DNA of 8,121 nucleotides from UBA1858 sp045105615. Its GTDB lineage: Bacteria > Pseudomonadota > Gammaproteobacteria > UBA4575. Both the position numbers and the translations under genes were made by a program. Under the pieces are notes generated by a model. That model was not told the DNA's origin and searched no databases. It worked only from the letters and a program-made list of their open reading frames with translations. Below, in pieces: positions 1 to 6,317 of the stretch. The stretch lies in assembly GCA_045105615.1 (NCBI GenBank), contig JBGCDS010000021.1, forward strand, positions 1 through 8,121, in the 5' to 3' direction. Within the stretch, counting starts at the first letter, position 1. Each line of letters begins with the position of its first letter.

Positions 1-204
1 CAATACTGTGGTATTTCAAAATTGAGTAAGCGTTATGTGCCGCATGTTTCGTTGTTAAGAAATTCACAAATCCCGACTTCAAATCCAGATTTCACCCCCA
101 TTGAGTGGAAGGTAGAAGAGTTTCATTTGGTCGAATCCCGACTCGACAAAGATGGCGCACGTTACTACACATTAGACAGTTTTCCATTAGCAAATCATGT
201 GTAG
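1..204 (+). CDS. thpR: RNA 2',3'-cyclic phosphodiesterase (2'-5' RNA ligase family), C-terminal part
   Basis: The reading frame is open from the first base and ends at TAG 202-204, so these 67 residues are the C-terminus of a gene that starts outside the window. Visible residues include RYVPHVSLLRN, in which H15-V16-S17 (nt 43-51) fits the second HxT/S motif of the 2H phosphoesterase superfamily. It is followed by a typical end with FHLVESRL, a Gly, a Tyr and LDSFPL. Members of this family (about 180 residues) open 2',3'-cyclic phosphates on RNA ends, and each of two HxT/S motifs supplies a catalytic histidine; only the second motif is in view. A ThpR/LigT gene just upstream of recA is a familiar gammaproteobacterial arrangement and supports the call. 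The recA start lies 86 bases downstream, behind its own candidate promoter. The family call is fairly secure; the exact substrate is not. Confidence 0.78.
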   Translation, partial: QYCGISKLSKRYVPHVSLLRNSQIPTSNPDFTPIEWKVEEFHLVESRLDKDGARYYTLDSFPLANHV

Positions 205-214
205 ACTGTGTGTG

Positions 215-241
215 TTGACGCTATTAATATAGCTCGATTAT
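215..241 (+). promoter_or_regulatory. candidate recA promoter, without a canonical LexA box
   Basis: TTGACG (215-220) is a good -35 element. The best -10 match at a tolerable distance is GATTAT (236-241, 15-base spacer), which is only moderate. An alternative pair is TAGACT (202-207) with TAATAT (225-230), 17 bases apart. Between the first pair lies an inverted repeat, GCTAT (220-224) TAAT ATAGC (229-233), roughly where the LexA operator sits in the E. coli recA promoter. The CTGT-N8-ACAG operator is not present: the nearest match is CTGT at 206-209 followed eight bases later by ACGC. The promoter position is inferred from sequence alone. Confidence 0.35.
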
Positions 242-290
242 TCGTTTACAAATTCAGAACCAAAATCATATTTAGAAGCCGAGGTAATTC

Positions 291-1337
291 GTGGAAGAAG
301 ACAAGAAGAAAGCGCTAACAGCAGCCCTAGGGCAAATCGAACGTCAGTTTGGAAAAGGTGCAGTAATGCGCTTGGGTGATGATCCCTTGCCACGAAACAT
401 TGATGTCATTTCTACTGGCTCATTAGCATTAGATGTAGCCTTGGGAATAGGTGGTCTACCTAAGGGTCGTGTGATTGAAATCTTTGGTCCAGAGTCTTCG
501 GGTAAAACCACATTAACTTTACAGGCGATTGCTGAATGCCAGAAGTCAGGCGGCACAGCAGCGTTTGTTGATGCTGAACATGCATTAGATCCTACCTACG
601 CTGAGAAGTTAGGCGTAAATGTTGATGAATTACTTGTTTCTCAACCAGACACAGGTGAGCAGGCGTTAGAAATTACTGACATGTTGGTACGTTCAGGCGC
701 AGTTGACATAGTGGTGGTCGATTCAGTCGCTGCATTAACACCAAGAGCTGAAATTGAAGGTGATATGGGTGACTCTCATATGGGTCTGCAAGCACGCTTA
801 ATGTCGCAGGCATTAAGAAAGCTTACCGGTAACATCAAGCGTTCAAATACCATGGTTATTTTCATTAACCAAATTCGTATGAAGATTGGTGTCATGTTTG
901 GTAGCCCAGAAACAACAACTGGCGGTAATGCGTTGAAGTTTTACGCATCAGTGCGTTTAGATATTCGCCGTATTGGATCTATCAAGAAAGGTGATGAGAT
1001 TCTTGGAAATGAAACGCGTGTGAAAGTGGTTAAGAACAAAATGGCACCTCCGTTTAAGAAAGCCGAATTTGAAATTCTTTACGGTGAGGGTATCTCGCGT
1101 GTAGGTGAATTGATTGATCTTGGTGTTGAGAATGAGCTAGTTAAGAAAGCAGGTTCTTGGTATAGCTATGGTGAAGATCGCATTGGCCAGGGTAAAGAAA
1201 ATGCTAAAGCTTACTTAAATGAAAACTCGCATCTTATTGAAGAGCTTGATGGTTTGTTACGCGCTAAATTACTTCCAGACCTAAGTGATTTTGTGTCAGA
1301 CGACTCAGAAGAAGAGGAAGAGACTGCTGAAGTCTAA
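291..1337 (+). CDS. recA: recombinase RecA
   Basis: RecA forms an ATP-dependent filament on single-stranded DNA, carries out homologous pairing and strand exchange, and stimulates LexA self-cleavage in the SOS response. The 348-residue product is full length (E. coli RecA is 353 with Met1). Visible elements match E. coli numbering: Walker A GPESSGKT at 66-73 with K72, the catalytic E96 in FVDAEHALD, Walker B VVVDS with D144, and the DNA-binding loop L2 region around INQIRMKIGVMFGSPETTTGGNA near 192-212. The C-terminus ends in a strongly acidic tail (SDDSEEEEETAEV), as in other proteobacterial RecAs. The start is GTG at 291, preceded by GAGGT (281-285) at a spacing of five bases; the protein then begins MEEDKKKALTAALGQIERQFGKG, the usual RecA N-terminus. 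There is no intein or frameshift. recX follows and overlaps the 3' end. Confidence 0.99.
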   Translation: MEEDKKKALTAALGQIERQFGKGAVMRLGDDPLPRNIDVISTGSLALDVALGIGGLPKGRVIEIFGPESSGKTTLTLQAIAECQKSGGTAAFVDAEHALDPTYAEKLGVNVDELLVSQPDTGEQALEITDMLVRSGAVDIVVVDSVAALTPRAEIEGDMGDSHMGLQARLMSQALRKLTGNIKRSNTMVIFINQIRMKIGVMFGSPETTTGGNALKFYASVRLDIRRIGSIKKGDEILGNETRVKVVKNKMAPPFKKAEFEILYGEGISRVGELIDLGVENELVKKAGSWYSYGEDRIGQGKENAKAYLNENSHLIEELDGLLRAKLLPDLSDFVSDDSEEEEETAEV

Positions 1338-1776
1338 ACCAAAGCCTGGGCGTGATGCCTATTACGTTGCAGTCAATTTGCTATCTCGGCGCGAGCATTC
1401 TCGCGTCGAGTTAGAAGTAAAATTAGCTAAGAAAGAATTTACCCAAGAACAGATCGCTAGTGCTTTTGAGCAACTCTTAGAACATGGGTTGCAAAGTGAT
1501 CAGCGTTATCTCGAAGATTTTGTACGTTCGCGTTTACTAAAAGGCAGTGGACCACTCAAGATTGCTCATGAATTACGCACTCGCGGAATTGACTCTGAAA
1601 CCCTCCAGAACTATCTAAATAGCCAGCAAATCGACTGGTTTGAGGTGGCTATGACCACTTATGAAAAGAAATATCAGCCAAATGATGAAATTGATGCGCG
1701 AGAACGGGCTAAACGCGTACGCTTTATGCAATCAAGAGGCTTCCCTAGTGATATAATTTTCCGACTTTTTAAATGA
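1285..1776 (+). CDS. recX: regulatory protein RecX
   Basis: RecX binds RecA filaments and inhibits RecA activity, and it is usually encoded directly after recA. The product is up to 163 residues (E. coli RecX is 166) and has the expected helical, charged composition: GRDAYYVAVNLLSRREHSRVELEVKLAKKEF, then LLEHGLQSDQRYLEDFVRSR and a C-terminal block ending in RVRFMQSRGFPSDIIFRLFK, matching the three-helix repeats of the family. The start is uncertain. GTG 1285 and TTG 1291 lie inside recA with weak Shine-Dalgarno sequences. The acidic GAA/GAG run of recA at 1309-1322 supplies AGGAAGAG just before CTG 1324 and CTG 1327, so a rare CTG start giving about 150 residues is possible. Either way the gene overlaps the recA stop (TAA 1335-1337), which suggests translational coupling. 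alaS begins 37 bases downstream. Confidence 0.9.
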   Translation: MILCQTTQKKRKRLLKSKPKPGRDAYYVAVNLLSRREHSRVELEVKLAKKEFTQEQIASAFEQLLEHGLQSDQRYLEDFVRSRLLKGSGPLKIAHELRTRGIDSETLQNYLNSQQIDWFEVAMTTYEKKYQPNDEIDARERAKRVRFMQSRGFPSDIIFRLFK

Positions 1777-1813
1777 CCGCATCGGCAAGCAAACACAAAA
1801 GGATATTTAGTCA

Positions 1814-4411
1814 ATGGAAGGTAGTGCGGAAATACGCAGCGCATTTTTAGATTATTTCGAGAATAAGGGCCATAGTAAGGTCCCGACCAGCTCGCTGGTG
1901 CCTGCATCAGATCCCACCTTATTATTTACCAATGCGGGCATGGTCCAATTCAAGGATGTTTTCTTAGGTAAGGAAAAGTTGCCTTATTCACGCGCAACAT
2001 CTAGTCAACGTTGTGTGCGTGCCGGTGGTAAGCATAACGATTTGGAAAATGTTGGTTATACCGCCAGGCATCACACCTTCTTTGAAATGCTTGGCAACTT
2101 CAGTTTTGGTGATTATTTTAAACAAGAAGCGATTAACTATGCATGGGACTTGTTGATTAATCAGATTGGCCTGCCTAAAGAAAAACTTTGGGTTACCGTG
2201 TTTGAAGAAGATGATGAAGCGGCAGATATTTGGTCAAAAGAGATCGGGATTAATAAAGACCGACTAAGAAGAATTGGCGCTAAAGATAATTTTTGGGCCA
2301 TGGGTGATACAGGTCCATGTGGTCCCTGTACAGAAATATTTTATGATCATGGTGATCACATAGCAGGTGGTCCACCAGGTAGCCCAGATGAAGATGGCGA
2401 TCGTTATGTAGAAATTTGGAATCTCGTATTCATGCAATATGAGCGTGATCAAGCTGGCAAACTCAACCCGCTACCAAAACCATCAGTGGATACTGGTATG
2501 GGCTTAGAAAGACTATGTGCAGTGTTGCAAGGGGTAAATAGCAATTACGATACAGATCTTTTCCAAGGCTTGATTAAACAAGTTGCATCAATGGCGAAGA
2601 TGAAAGATCTATCTAATCCTTCATTAAAAGTTATTGCTGATCATATTCGTTCTTGCAGTTTTTTAATTGCCGATGGCGTGCTGCCTTCAAACGAAGGTCG
2701 CGGTTATGTGTTACGACGAATTATTCGTCGCGCTGCAAGACATGGTCACCGCTTAGGTTTGCAAGAACCGTTCTTTCATGAATTAGTAGAGCCATTGATT
2801 GACACATTCCACGGTGCATTTCCGGAGTTGGTTGATGCGCAGGCTAAAGTTGAACGTGGCTTATTAAATGAAGAAGAACGTTTTAGTGAAACGCTAGAGC
2901 AGGGTATGCGTATTCTTCAAGATGATATTGACCGCATGAAAGGAAAAACTATTTCCGGCGATACAGTGTTTAAGTTATATGATACTTATGGGTTTCCAGT
3001 TGACTTAACCGCCGACATAGCGCGTGAAAAAGATCTTCAGCTTGACCTTGAGGGTTTTGAGAAAAACATGAATCAACAGCGCGAGCGTGCTCGTGATGCG
3101 AGTCGTTTTGGTGAGGGTTATGATGTTGCTCTAGATGTAAAATCAGTGACTGACTTCACCGGATACCAGTCGTTAGATGCTAGCAGTAAAGTTGAAGAAA
3201 TTTTTTCTGCCAATCAATCAGTACAAGCATTGAATGAAGGTGAAGAAGGTATCTTAATGCTGACGCAAACACCTTTCTATGCAGAGTCTGGTGGGCAAGT
3301 CGGTGATACGGGAACTCTTGAGGCTAATGGTTTCTGTTTTGAAGTGAATGACACGCAAAAGAAAGGTACTGCCTTTGCGCATATGGGCAAGGTCTCTAAA
3401 GGTAAAGTCTCTACAGGTGATAGTGTCGTAGCTAAAGTTGATAAGAAAAGACGAGCAGACATTGTATTGAATCACTCTGCCACACATCTAATGCATGCAG
3501 CGTTACGCCAAATATTGGGTACGCACGTGCAACAAAAAGGATCGTTAGTTGATCCGGAAAGACTGCGTTTTGATTTTTCACATGATGCTCCTGTAAGTGA
3601 ACAAGAGATTCTTCAGATTGAACAAATTGTTAATGCCGAAATAAGAAAGAACAGTGCAGCAAGTGCTGAGTTAATGGATAAAGATAAAGCATTGGCCGCA
3701 GGAGCGATGGCGCTGTTTGGTGAAAAATACGGTGATGAAGTACGCGTGCTGTCTATTGGGGAATTCTCGGTAGAACTATGCGGTGGCACACATGTTGATA
3801 GGGCCGGTGATATTGGTTTGTTTAAAGTGATTGCAGAAACAGGTGTCGCGTCTGGCGTAAGACGTATTGAAGCAGTTACAGGTGAGAATGCATTTAACTG
3901 GATGCAATCAACGCTAGCTAGCTTTGACGAAACCGCACAGATATTAAATGCGCGTATAGAAGATGCGCCGCAAAAAGCATTAACGGCTGCCAGTCGCATT
4001 AAAGAATTGGAAAAAGAGTTAGAGAAAATTAAGTCTAAGTTAGCAACTCAAGCCAGTGCTGACATAGAGAGCAATGCAGTAGAAATTGATGGCATAAAAG
4101 TATTAGCCCATCACCTAGAAAGTGCTGATGTAAAAACACTGCGTGATACTTTAGACCGTTTGAAAGATAAACTAGGTAGTGCGGCTATTGTGCTGGGTAC
4201 ATCTAAAGATTCTAAAGTGACATTAGTCGCCGGCGTGACAAAGGATCAAACGCATCGTATTAAAGCGGGTGACTTGGTTAATGCGGTTGCAACGCAGGTG
4301 GGAGGCAAAGGTGGCGGTAGACCAGATATGGCTCAAGCTGGTGGAGATAACCCTGCAGCACTAGATCAAGCATTGCAAAGCGTGCCGGACTGGGTGCGTG
4401 CACAGATTTAG
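1814..4411 (+). CDS. alaS: alanine--tRNA ligase (AlaRS)
   Basis: AlaRS attaches alanine to tRNA-Ala in the cytoplasm and hydrolyses mischarged Ser- or Gly-tRNA-Ala. The 865-residue product is close to E. coli AlaRS (876). The class II catalytic core is complete: TSSLVPASDPTLLFTNAGM near the N-terminus, motif 2 around R66-C-V-R-A-G-G-K-H-N-D, and motif 3 at 227-233 (TGMGLER). The editing site has its four zinc ligands, H554 and H558 (HSATH) plus C656 and H660 (CGGTH), equivalent to E. coli H564, H568, C666 and H670. A coiled-coil stretch (RIKELEKELEKIKSKL, about 731-746) links to the C-Ala domain, which contains the glycine-rich GGKGGGRPD at 830-838. ATG 1814 is preceded by AGGA (1800-1803) at ten bases. 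Short gaps to recX and lysC suggest cotranscription. Confidence 0.98.
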   Translation: MEGSAEIRSAFLDYFENKGHSKVPTSSLVPASDPTLLFTNAGMVQFKDVFLGKEKLPYSRATSSQRCVRAGGKHNDLENVGYTARHHTFFEMLGNFSFGDYFKQEAINYAWDLLINQIGLPKEKLWVTVFEEDDEAADIWSKEIGINKDRLRRIGAKDNFWAMGDTGPCGPCTEIFYDHGDHIAGGPPGSPDEDGDRYVEIWNLVFMQYERDQAGKLNPLPKPSVDTGMGLERLCAVLQGVNSNYDTDLFQGLIKQVASMAKMKDLSNPSLKVIADHIRSCSFLIADGVLPSNEGRGYVLRRIIRRAARHGHRLGLQEPFFHELVEPLIDTFHGAFPELVDAQAKVERGLLNEEERFSETLEQGMRILQDDIDRMKGKTISGDTVFKLYDTYGFPVDLTADIAREKDLQLDLEGFEKNMNQQRERARDASRFGEGYDVALDVKSVTDFTGYQSLDASSKVEEIFSANQSVQALNEGEEGILMLTQTPFYAESGGQVGDTGTLEANGFCFEVNDTQKKGTAFAHMGKVSKGKVSTGDSVVAKVDKKRRADIVLNHSATHLMHAALRQILGTHVQQKGSLVDPERLRFDFSHDAPVSEQEILQIEQIVNAEIRKNSAASAELMDKDKALAAGAMALFGEKYGDEVRVLSIGEFSVELCGGTHVDRAGDIGLFKVIAETGVASGVRRIEAVTGENAFNWMQSTLASFDETAQILNARIEDAPQKALTAASRIKELEKELEKIKSKLATQASADIESNAVEIDGIKVLAHHLESADVKTLRDTLDRLKDKLGSAAIVLGTSKDSKVTLVAGVTKDQTHRIKAGDLVNAVATQVGGKGGGRPDMAQAGGDNPAALDQALQSVPDWVRAQI

Positions 4412-4445
4412 TAGTATAAGTTTAGGAATATTTTAGAGACTCAAC

Positions 4446-5690
4446 ATGGCAGTAATTGTACAAAAATATGGTGGCACTTCAGTTGGCACAGTCGAGCGAA
4501 TCGAAAAGGTAGCTGATAAAGTAGTCAAGTGTCGTAACAATGGTGACAGTATTGTTGTGGTTGTGTCTGCTATGAGTGGTGAAACGAATCGATTGGTTTC
4601 ATTAGCGAGTGACATCTTAGGTGAGGCTCCACACGGACCAGAGTTAGACGTACTGTTATCTACTGGGGAGCAGGTCACGATTGCATTGCTGACCATGGCG
4701 CTGCAAAAAAGAGGTTGTCCGGCGATTTCGAGAACAGGCTGGCAGCTAGATATAAAGACGGATGATGCCAGTAACAAAGCGCGTATCACCGGGATTGAAA
4801 CTGACAAGATTCAGTGTCATTTAGATAAAGGCTTAGTCGTTGTGGTGGCGGGATTCCAAGGCATTGATGCAGATGGCAATATCACTACACTCGGGCGAGG
4901 TGGTTCAGACACCACGGCAGTTGCGTTAGCGACAGCTATTAAGGCAGATGAATGTCAGATTTTCACTGATGTGGACGGTGTTTATACAACTGACCCACGT
5001 GTGGAGCCAAACGCACGCCGATTAGAAAAAATAACATTTGAAGAGATGCTGGAAATGGCCAGTCTGGGCTCTAAGGTACTGCAAATTCGTGCAGTCGAAT
5101 TTGCTGGTAAATATAAAGTGCCGTTGAGAGTCCTATCTAGCTTTGAAGACGGACCAGGCACACTGATTACAACTGAGGATAACCAAATGGAACAGGCTAA
5201 AATTGCGGGTATCGCATTTAACCGAGATGAGGCGCAGCTAACCATGAAGGGTGTACCGGATCAGCCTGGTATAGCGGCTAAGATATTGGGGCCCATTTCG
5301 CGTGCCAATATTGAAATTGATATGATTGTTCAAAATGTGGCCTGGGATAACACCGCTAATTTTACTTTTACCGTTCATAGAAATGACTTTAAGCGTGCGT
5401 TAGAGATCCTTGAAGATACCGCTAATAAGCTAGGGGCGACGACAGTCAGTGGTGATGATAATATCGTTAAGCTTTCATTGGTTGGTGTGGGGATGCGCTC
5501 ACATGCTGGAATAGCCAGCCAAATGTTCGAAATATTGGCAAATGAAGGTATTAACATTCGAATGATTTCTACTTCAGAAATAAAAATATCTGTTGTTGTG
5601 GACGAGAAGTATCTAGAATTAGGGGTACGCTGTCTGCATCAGGAATTTGGACTGGCTGAAGACGCAACAGATGAATCATCAACAGCTTAG
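4446..5690 (+). CDS. lysC: aspartate kinase, monofunctional, with two C-terminal ACT domains
   Basis: The enzyme phosphorylates aspartate to 4-phospho-aspartate, the committed step towards lysine, threonine, methionine and diaminopimelate. The 414-residue product has the size of Pseudomonas/Bacillus-type monofunctional aspartokinases; no homoserine dehydrogenase domain is fused. The kinase domain shows KYGGTSVG from K7, GRGGSDTTA at 150-158 and FTDVDGVYTTDPR at 173-185. Two ACT regulatory domains follow, one from about 265 (GVPDQPGIAAKILGPI) and one from about 340 (KLSLVGVGMRSHAGIA...STSEIKISVVV), so feedback control by lysine and/or threonine is expected from the family. ATG 4446 has only a weak upstream GAGA (4436-4439), 34 bases after the alaS stop, fitting a shared transcript. 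An internal in-frame ATG at 5187 (M248) with a strong Shine-Dalgarno may give a separate beta subunit. Confidence 0.96.
   Translation: MAVIVQKYGGTSVGTVERIEKVADKVVKCRNNGDSIVVVVSAMSGETNRLVSLASDILGEAPHGPELDVLLSTGEQVTIALLTMALQKRGCPAISRTGWQLDIKTDDASNKARITGIETDKIQCHLDKGLVVVVAGFQGIDADGNITTLGRGGSDTTAVALATAIKADECQIFTDVDGVYTTDPRVEPNARRLEKITFEEMLEMASLGSKVLQIRAVEFAGKYKVPLRVLSSFEDGPGTLITTEDNQMEQAKIAGIAFNRDEAQLTMKGVPDQPGIAAKILGPISRANIEIDMIVQNVAWDNTANFTFTVHRNDFKRALEILEDTANKLGATTVSGDDNIVKLSLVGVGMRSHAGIASQMFEILANEGINIRMISTSEIKISVVVDEKYLELGVRCLHQEFGLAEDATDESSTA
5175..5189 (+). promoter_or_regulatory. probable internal ribosome binding site and start for the LysC beta subunit
   Basis: GAGGAT (5175-5180) stands six bases before an in-frame ATG (5187-5189, Met248 of LysC). 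It is better than the signal before the full-length start. Translation from here would give 167 residues comprising only the ACT domains, beginning MEQAKIAGIAFNRDEA. In Bacillus subtilis and Corynebacterium glutamicum an in-frame internal start at nearly the same place (about residue 250) yields the beta subunit of an alpha2-beta2 aspartokinase. Use of the site here is inferred. Confidence 0.5.
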
Positions 5691-5821
5691 GATCGGAGAG
5701 AGAATAGGGAGGAAATTGGATTTCTAGTAACAGGCCTATAAAAACAATAACTTATCTGTTATCTAGGGGTAGTTAAATAATAATAATTATAAAAAAACCA
5801 TAGGAATAGGAGGACCGGGGT
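5691..5821 (+). promoter_or_regulatory. csrA leader: GGA-rich, AT-rich stretch with candidate promoters and strong RBS
   Basis: This 131-base gap lies between lysC and csrA. It has GGA at 5695-5697, 5708-5710, 5711-5713, 5718-5720, 5803-5805, 5809-5811 and 5812-5814, plus one overlapping the lysC stop at 5690-5692. The last two form the Shine-Dalgarno AGGAGGA (5808-5814), seven bases before ATG 5822. GGA is the core of CsrA/RsmA binding sites, so CsrA probably represses its own translation here, as it does in E. coli. A weak hairpin ATAAC (5747-5751)/GTTAT (5758-5762) lies in the middle. Possible promoters are TTGGAT (5716-5721) with TATAAA (5737-5742, short 15-base spacer) and -10-like AATAAT at 5779-5784. 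None is decisive. Confidence 0.45.
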
Positions 5822-6001
5822 ATGTTGATTTTAACCCGAAGGGTCGGAGAGACCCTGATGATTGGAGATGATGTAACCGTTACCGTGTTGGGTGTTAAAG
5901 GTAACCAAGTACGCATAGGAGTAAGTGCGCCTAAAGATGTGGCAGTGCATCGCGAAGAGATTTACGAAAGAATTCGCAAAGAAAAAGAAGTCGATGTATA
6001 A
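5822..6001 (+). CDS. csrA: carbon storage regulator CsrA/RsmA
   Basis: CsrA is a small homodimeric RNA-binding protein that controls translation and stability of many mRNAs (carbon flux, motility, biofilm, virulence-type traits) by binding GGA motifs, often over the ribosome binding site. The product is 59 residues (E. coli CsrA is 61) and can be read directly: MLILTRRVGETLMIGDDVTV, then VLGVKGNQVRIGVSAPKDVA, then VHREEIYERIRKEKE. The RNA-contacting residues of the family are present: L4, T5 and R6 in the first strand, and the VAVHREEI segment with R44. ATG 5822 is placed by a perfect AGGAGGA seven bases upstream, and TAA is at 5999-6001. The position between lysC and tRNA-Ser matches Pseudomonas-type gene order. 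CsrA may be autoregulated through the leader. Confidence 0.97.
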   Translation: MLILTRRVGETLMIGDDVTVTVLGVKGNQVRIGVSAPKDVAVHREEIYERIRKEKEVDV

Positions 6002-6060
6002 AGAGTAAATTCTGGGGCGTTCGCACCAATTTGCAAATAATATAGCTGTGAAAGTAATAC

Positions 6061-6153
6061 GGAGAAGTGGCCGAGTGGCTGAAGGCGCTCCCCTGCTAAG
6101 GGAGTATACGGTTTATAGCCGTATCGAGGGTTCGAATCCCTCCTTCTCCGCCA
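6061..6153 (+). tRNA. tRNA-Ser, anticodon GCT
   Basis: This is a class II tRNA with a long variable arm. Acceptor GGAGAAG (6061-6067) pairs with CTTCTCC (6143-6149), followed by discriminator G6150 and an encoded CCA (6151-6153). The anticodon stem CTCCC (6088-6092)/GGGAG (6100-6104) encloses loop CTGCTAA with anticodon GCT at 6095-6097, reading AGC and AGU. The variable arm forms a TACGG/CCGTA stem, and the T arm contains GGTTCGAATCC. It starts 59 bases after the csrA stop. I see no convincing separate promoter in that gap, so cotranscription with csrA is possible, as in the E. coli csrA-serV region. Confidence 0.98.
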
Positions 6154-6186
6154 TTAATTAAGACTGGCCAAAGGCTGACTAAAGTA

Positions 6187-6216
6187 ATGACCAGTAGTAT
6201 TAACCTGGTTGGTCAT
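6187..6216. repeat. inverted repeat in the spacer after tRNA-Ser, with alternative pairings
   Basis: ATGACCA (6187-6193) and TGGTCAT (6210-6216) are perfect inverted copies separated by 16 bases. Nested alternatives compete: ACCAG (6190-6194) with CTGGT (6205-6209), and ACTGG (6163-6167) with CCAGT (6191-6195). No T-run follows on either side, so a standard intrinsic terminator is unlikely. The rest of 6154-6317 (164 bases) holds no gene or recognisable site that I can support. Confidence 0.5.
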
Positions 6217-6317
6217 GCAAATTCTGCTTAACTTGATAAGGTTATATGTGGTGTCCTTAGAGTGAAAGTAGTTGATCTTGGTGTTATATCTAAGTCGGAT
6301 CACAATTTTATGTTCTA

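Noticed and set aside
3613..3999. 128-codon frame on the minus strand inside alaS
   Set aside because: It is the antisense shadow of the conserved AlaRS editing-domain region and has no recognisable protein motif or independent context.
4433..4807. 124-codon frame on the minus strand over the start of lysC
   Set aside because: It mirrors the conserved lysC kinase domain and has no motif of its own.
6011..6025. GC-rich hairpin after csrA as a terminator
   Set aside because: Pairing around GGGGCGTTCGCACC needs a mismatch and a tiny loop, and no T-run follows.
6187..6231. 14-codon open frame (MTSSINLVGHANSA) after tRNA-Ser
   Set aside because: It has no ribosome binding site, is very short and overlaps the inverted repeat. 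Not supportable as a gene.
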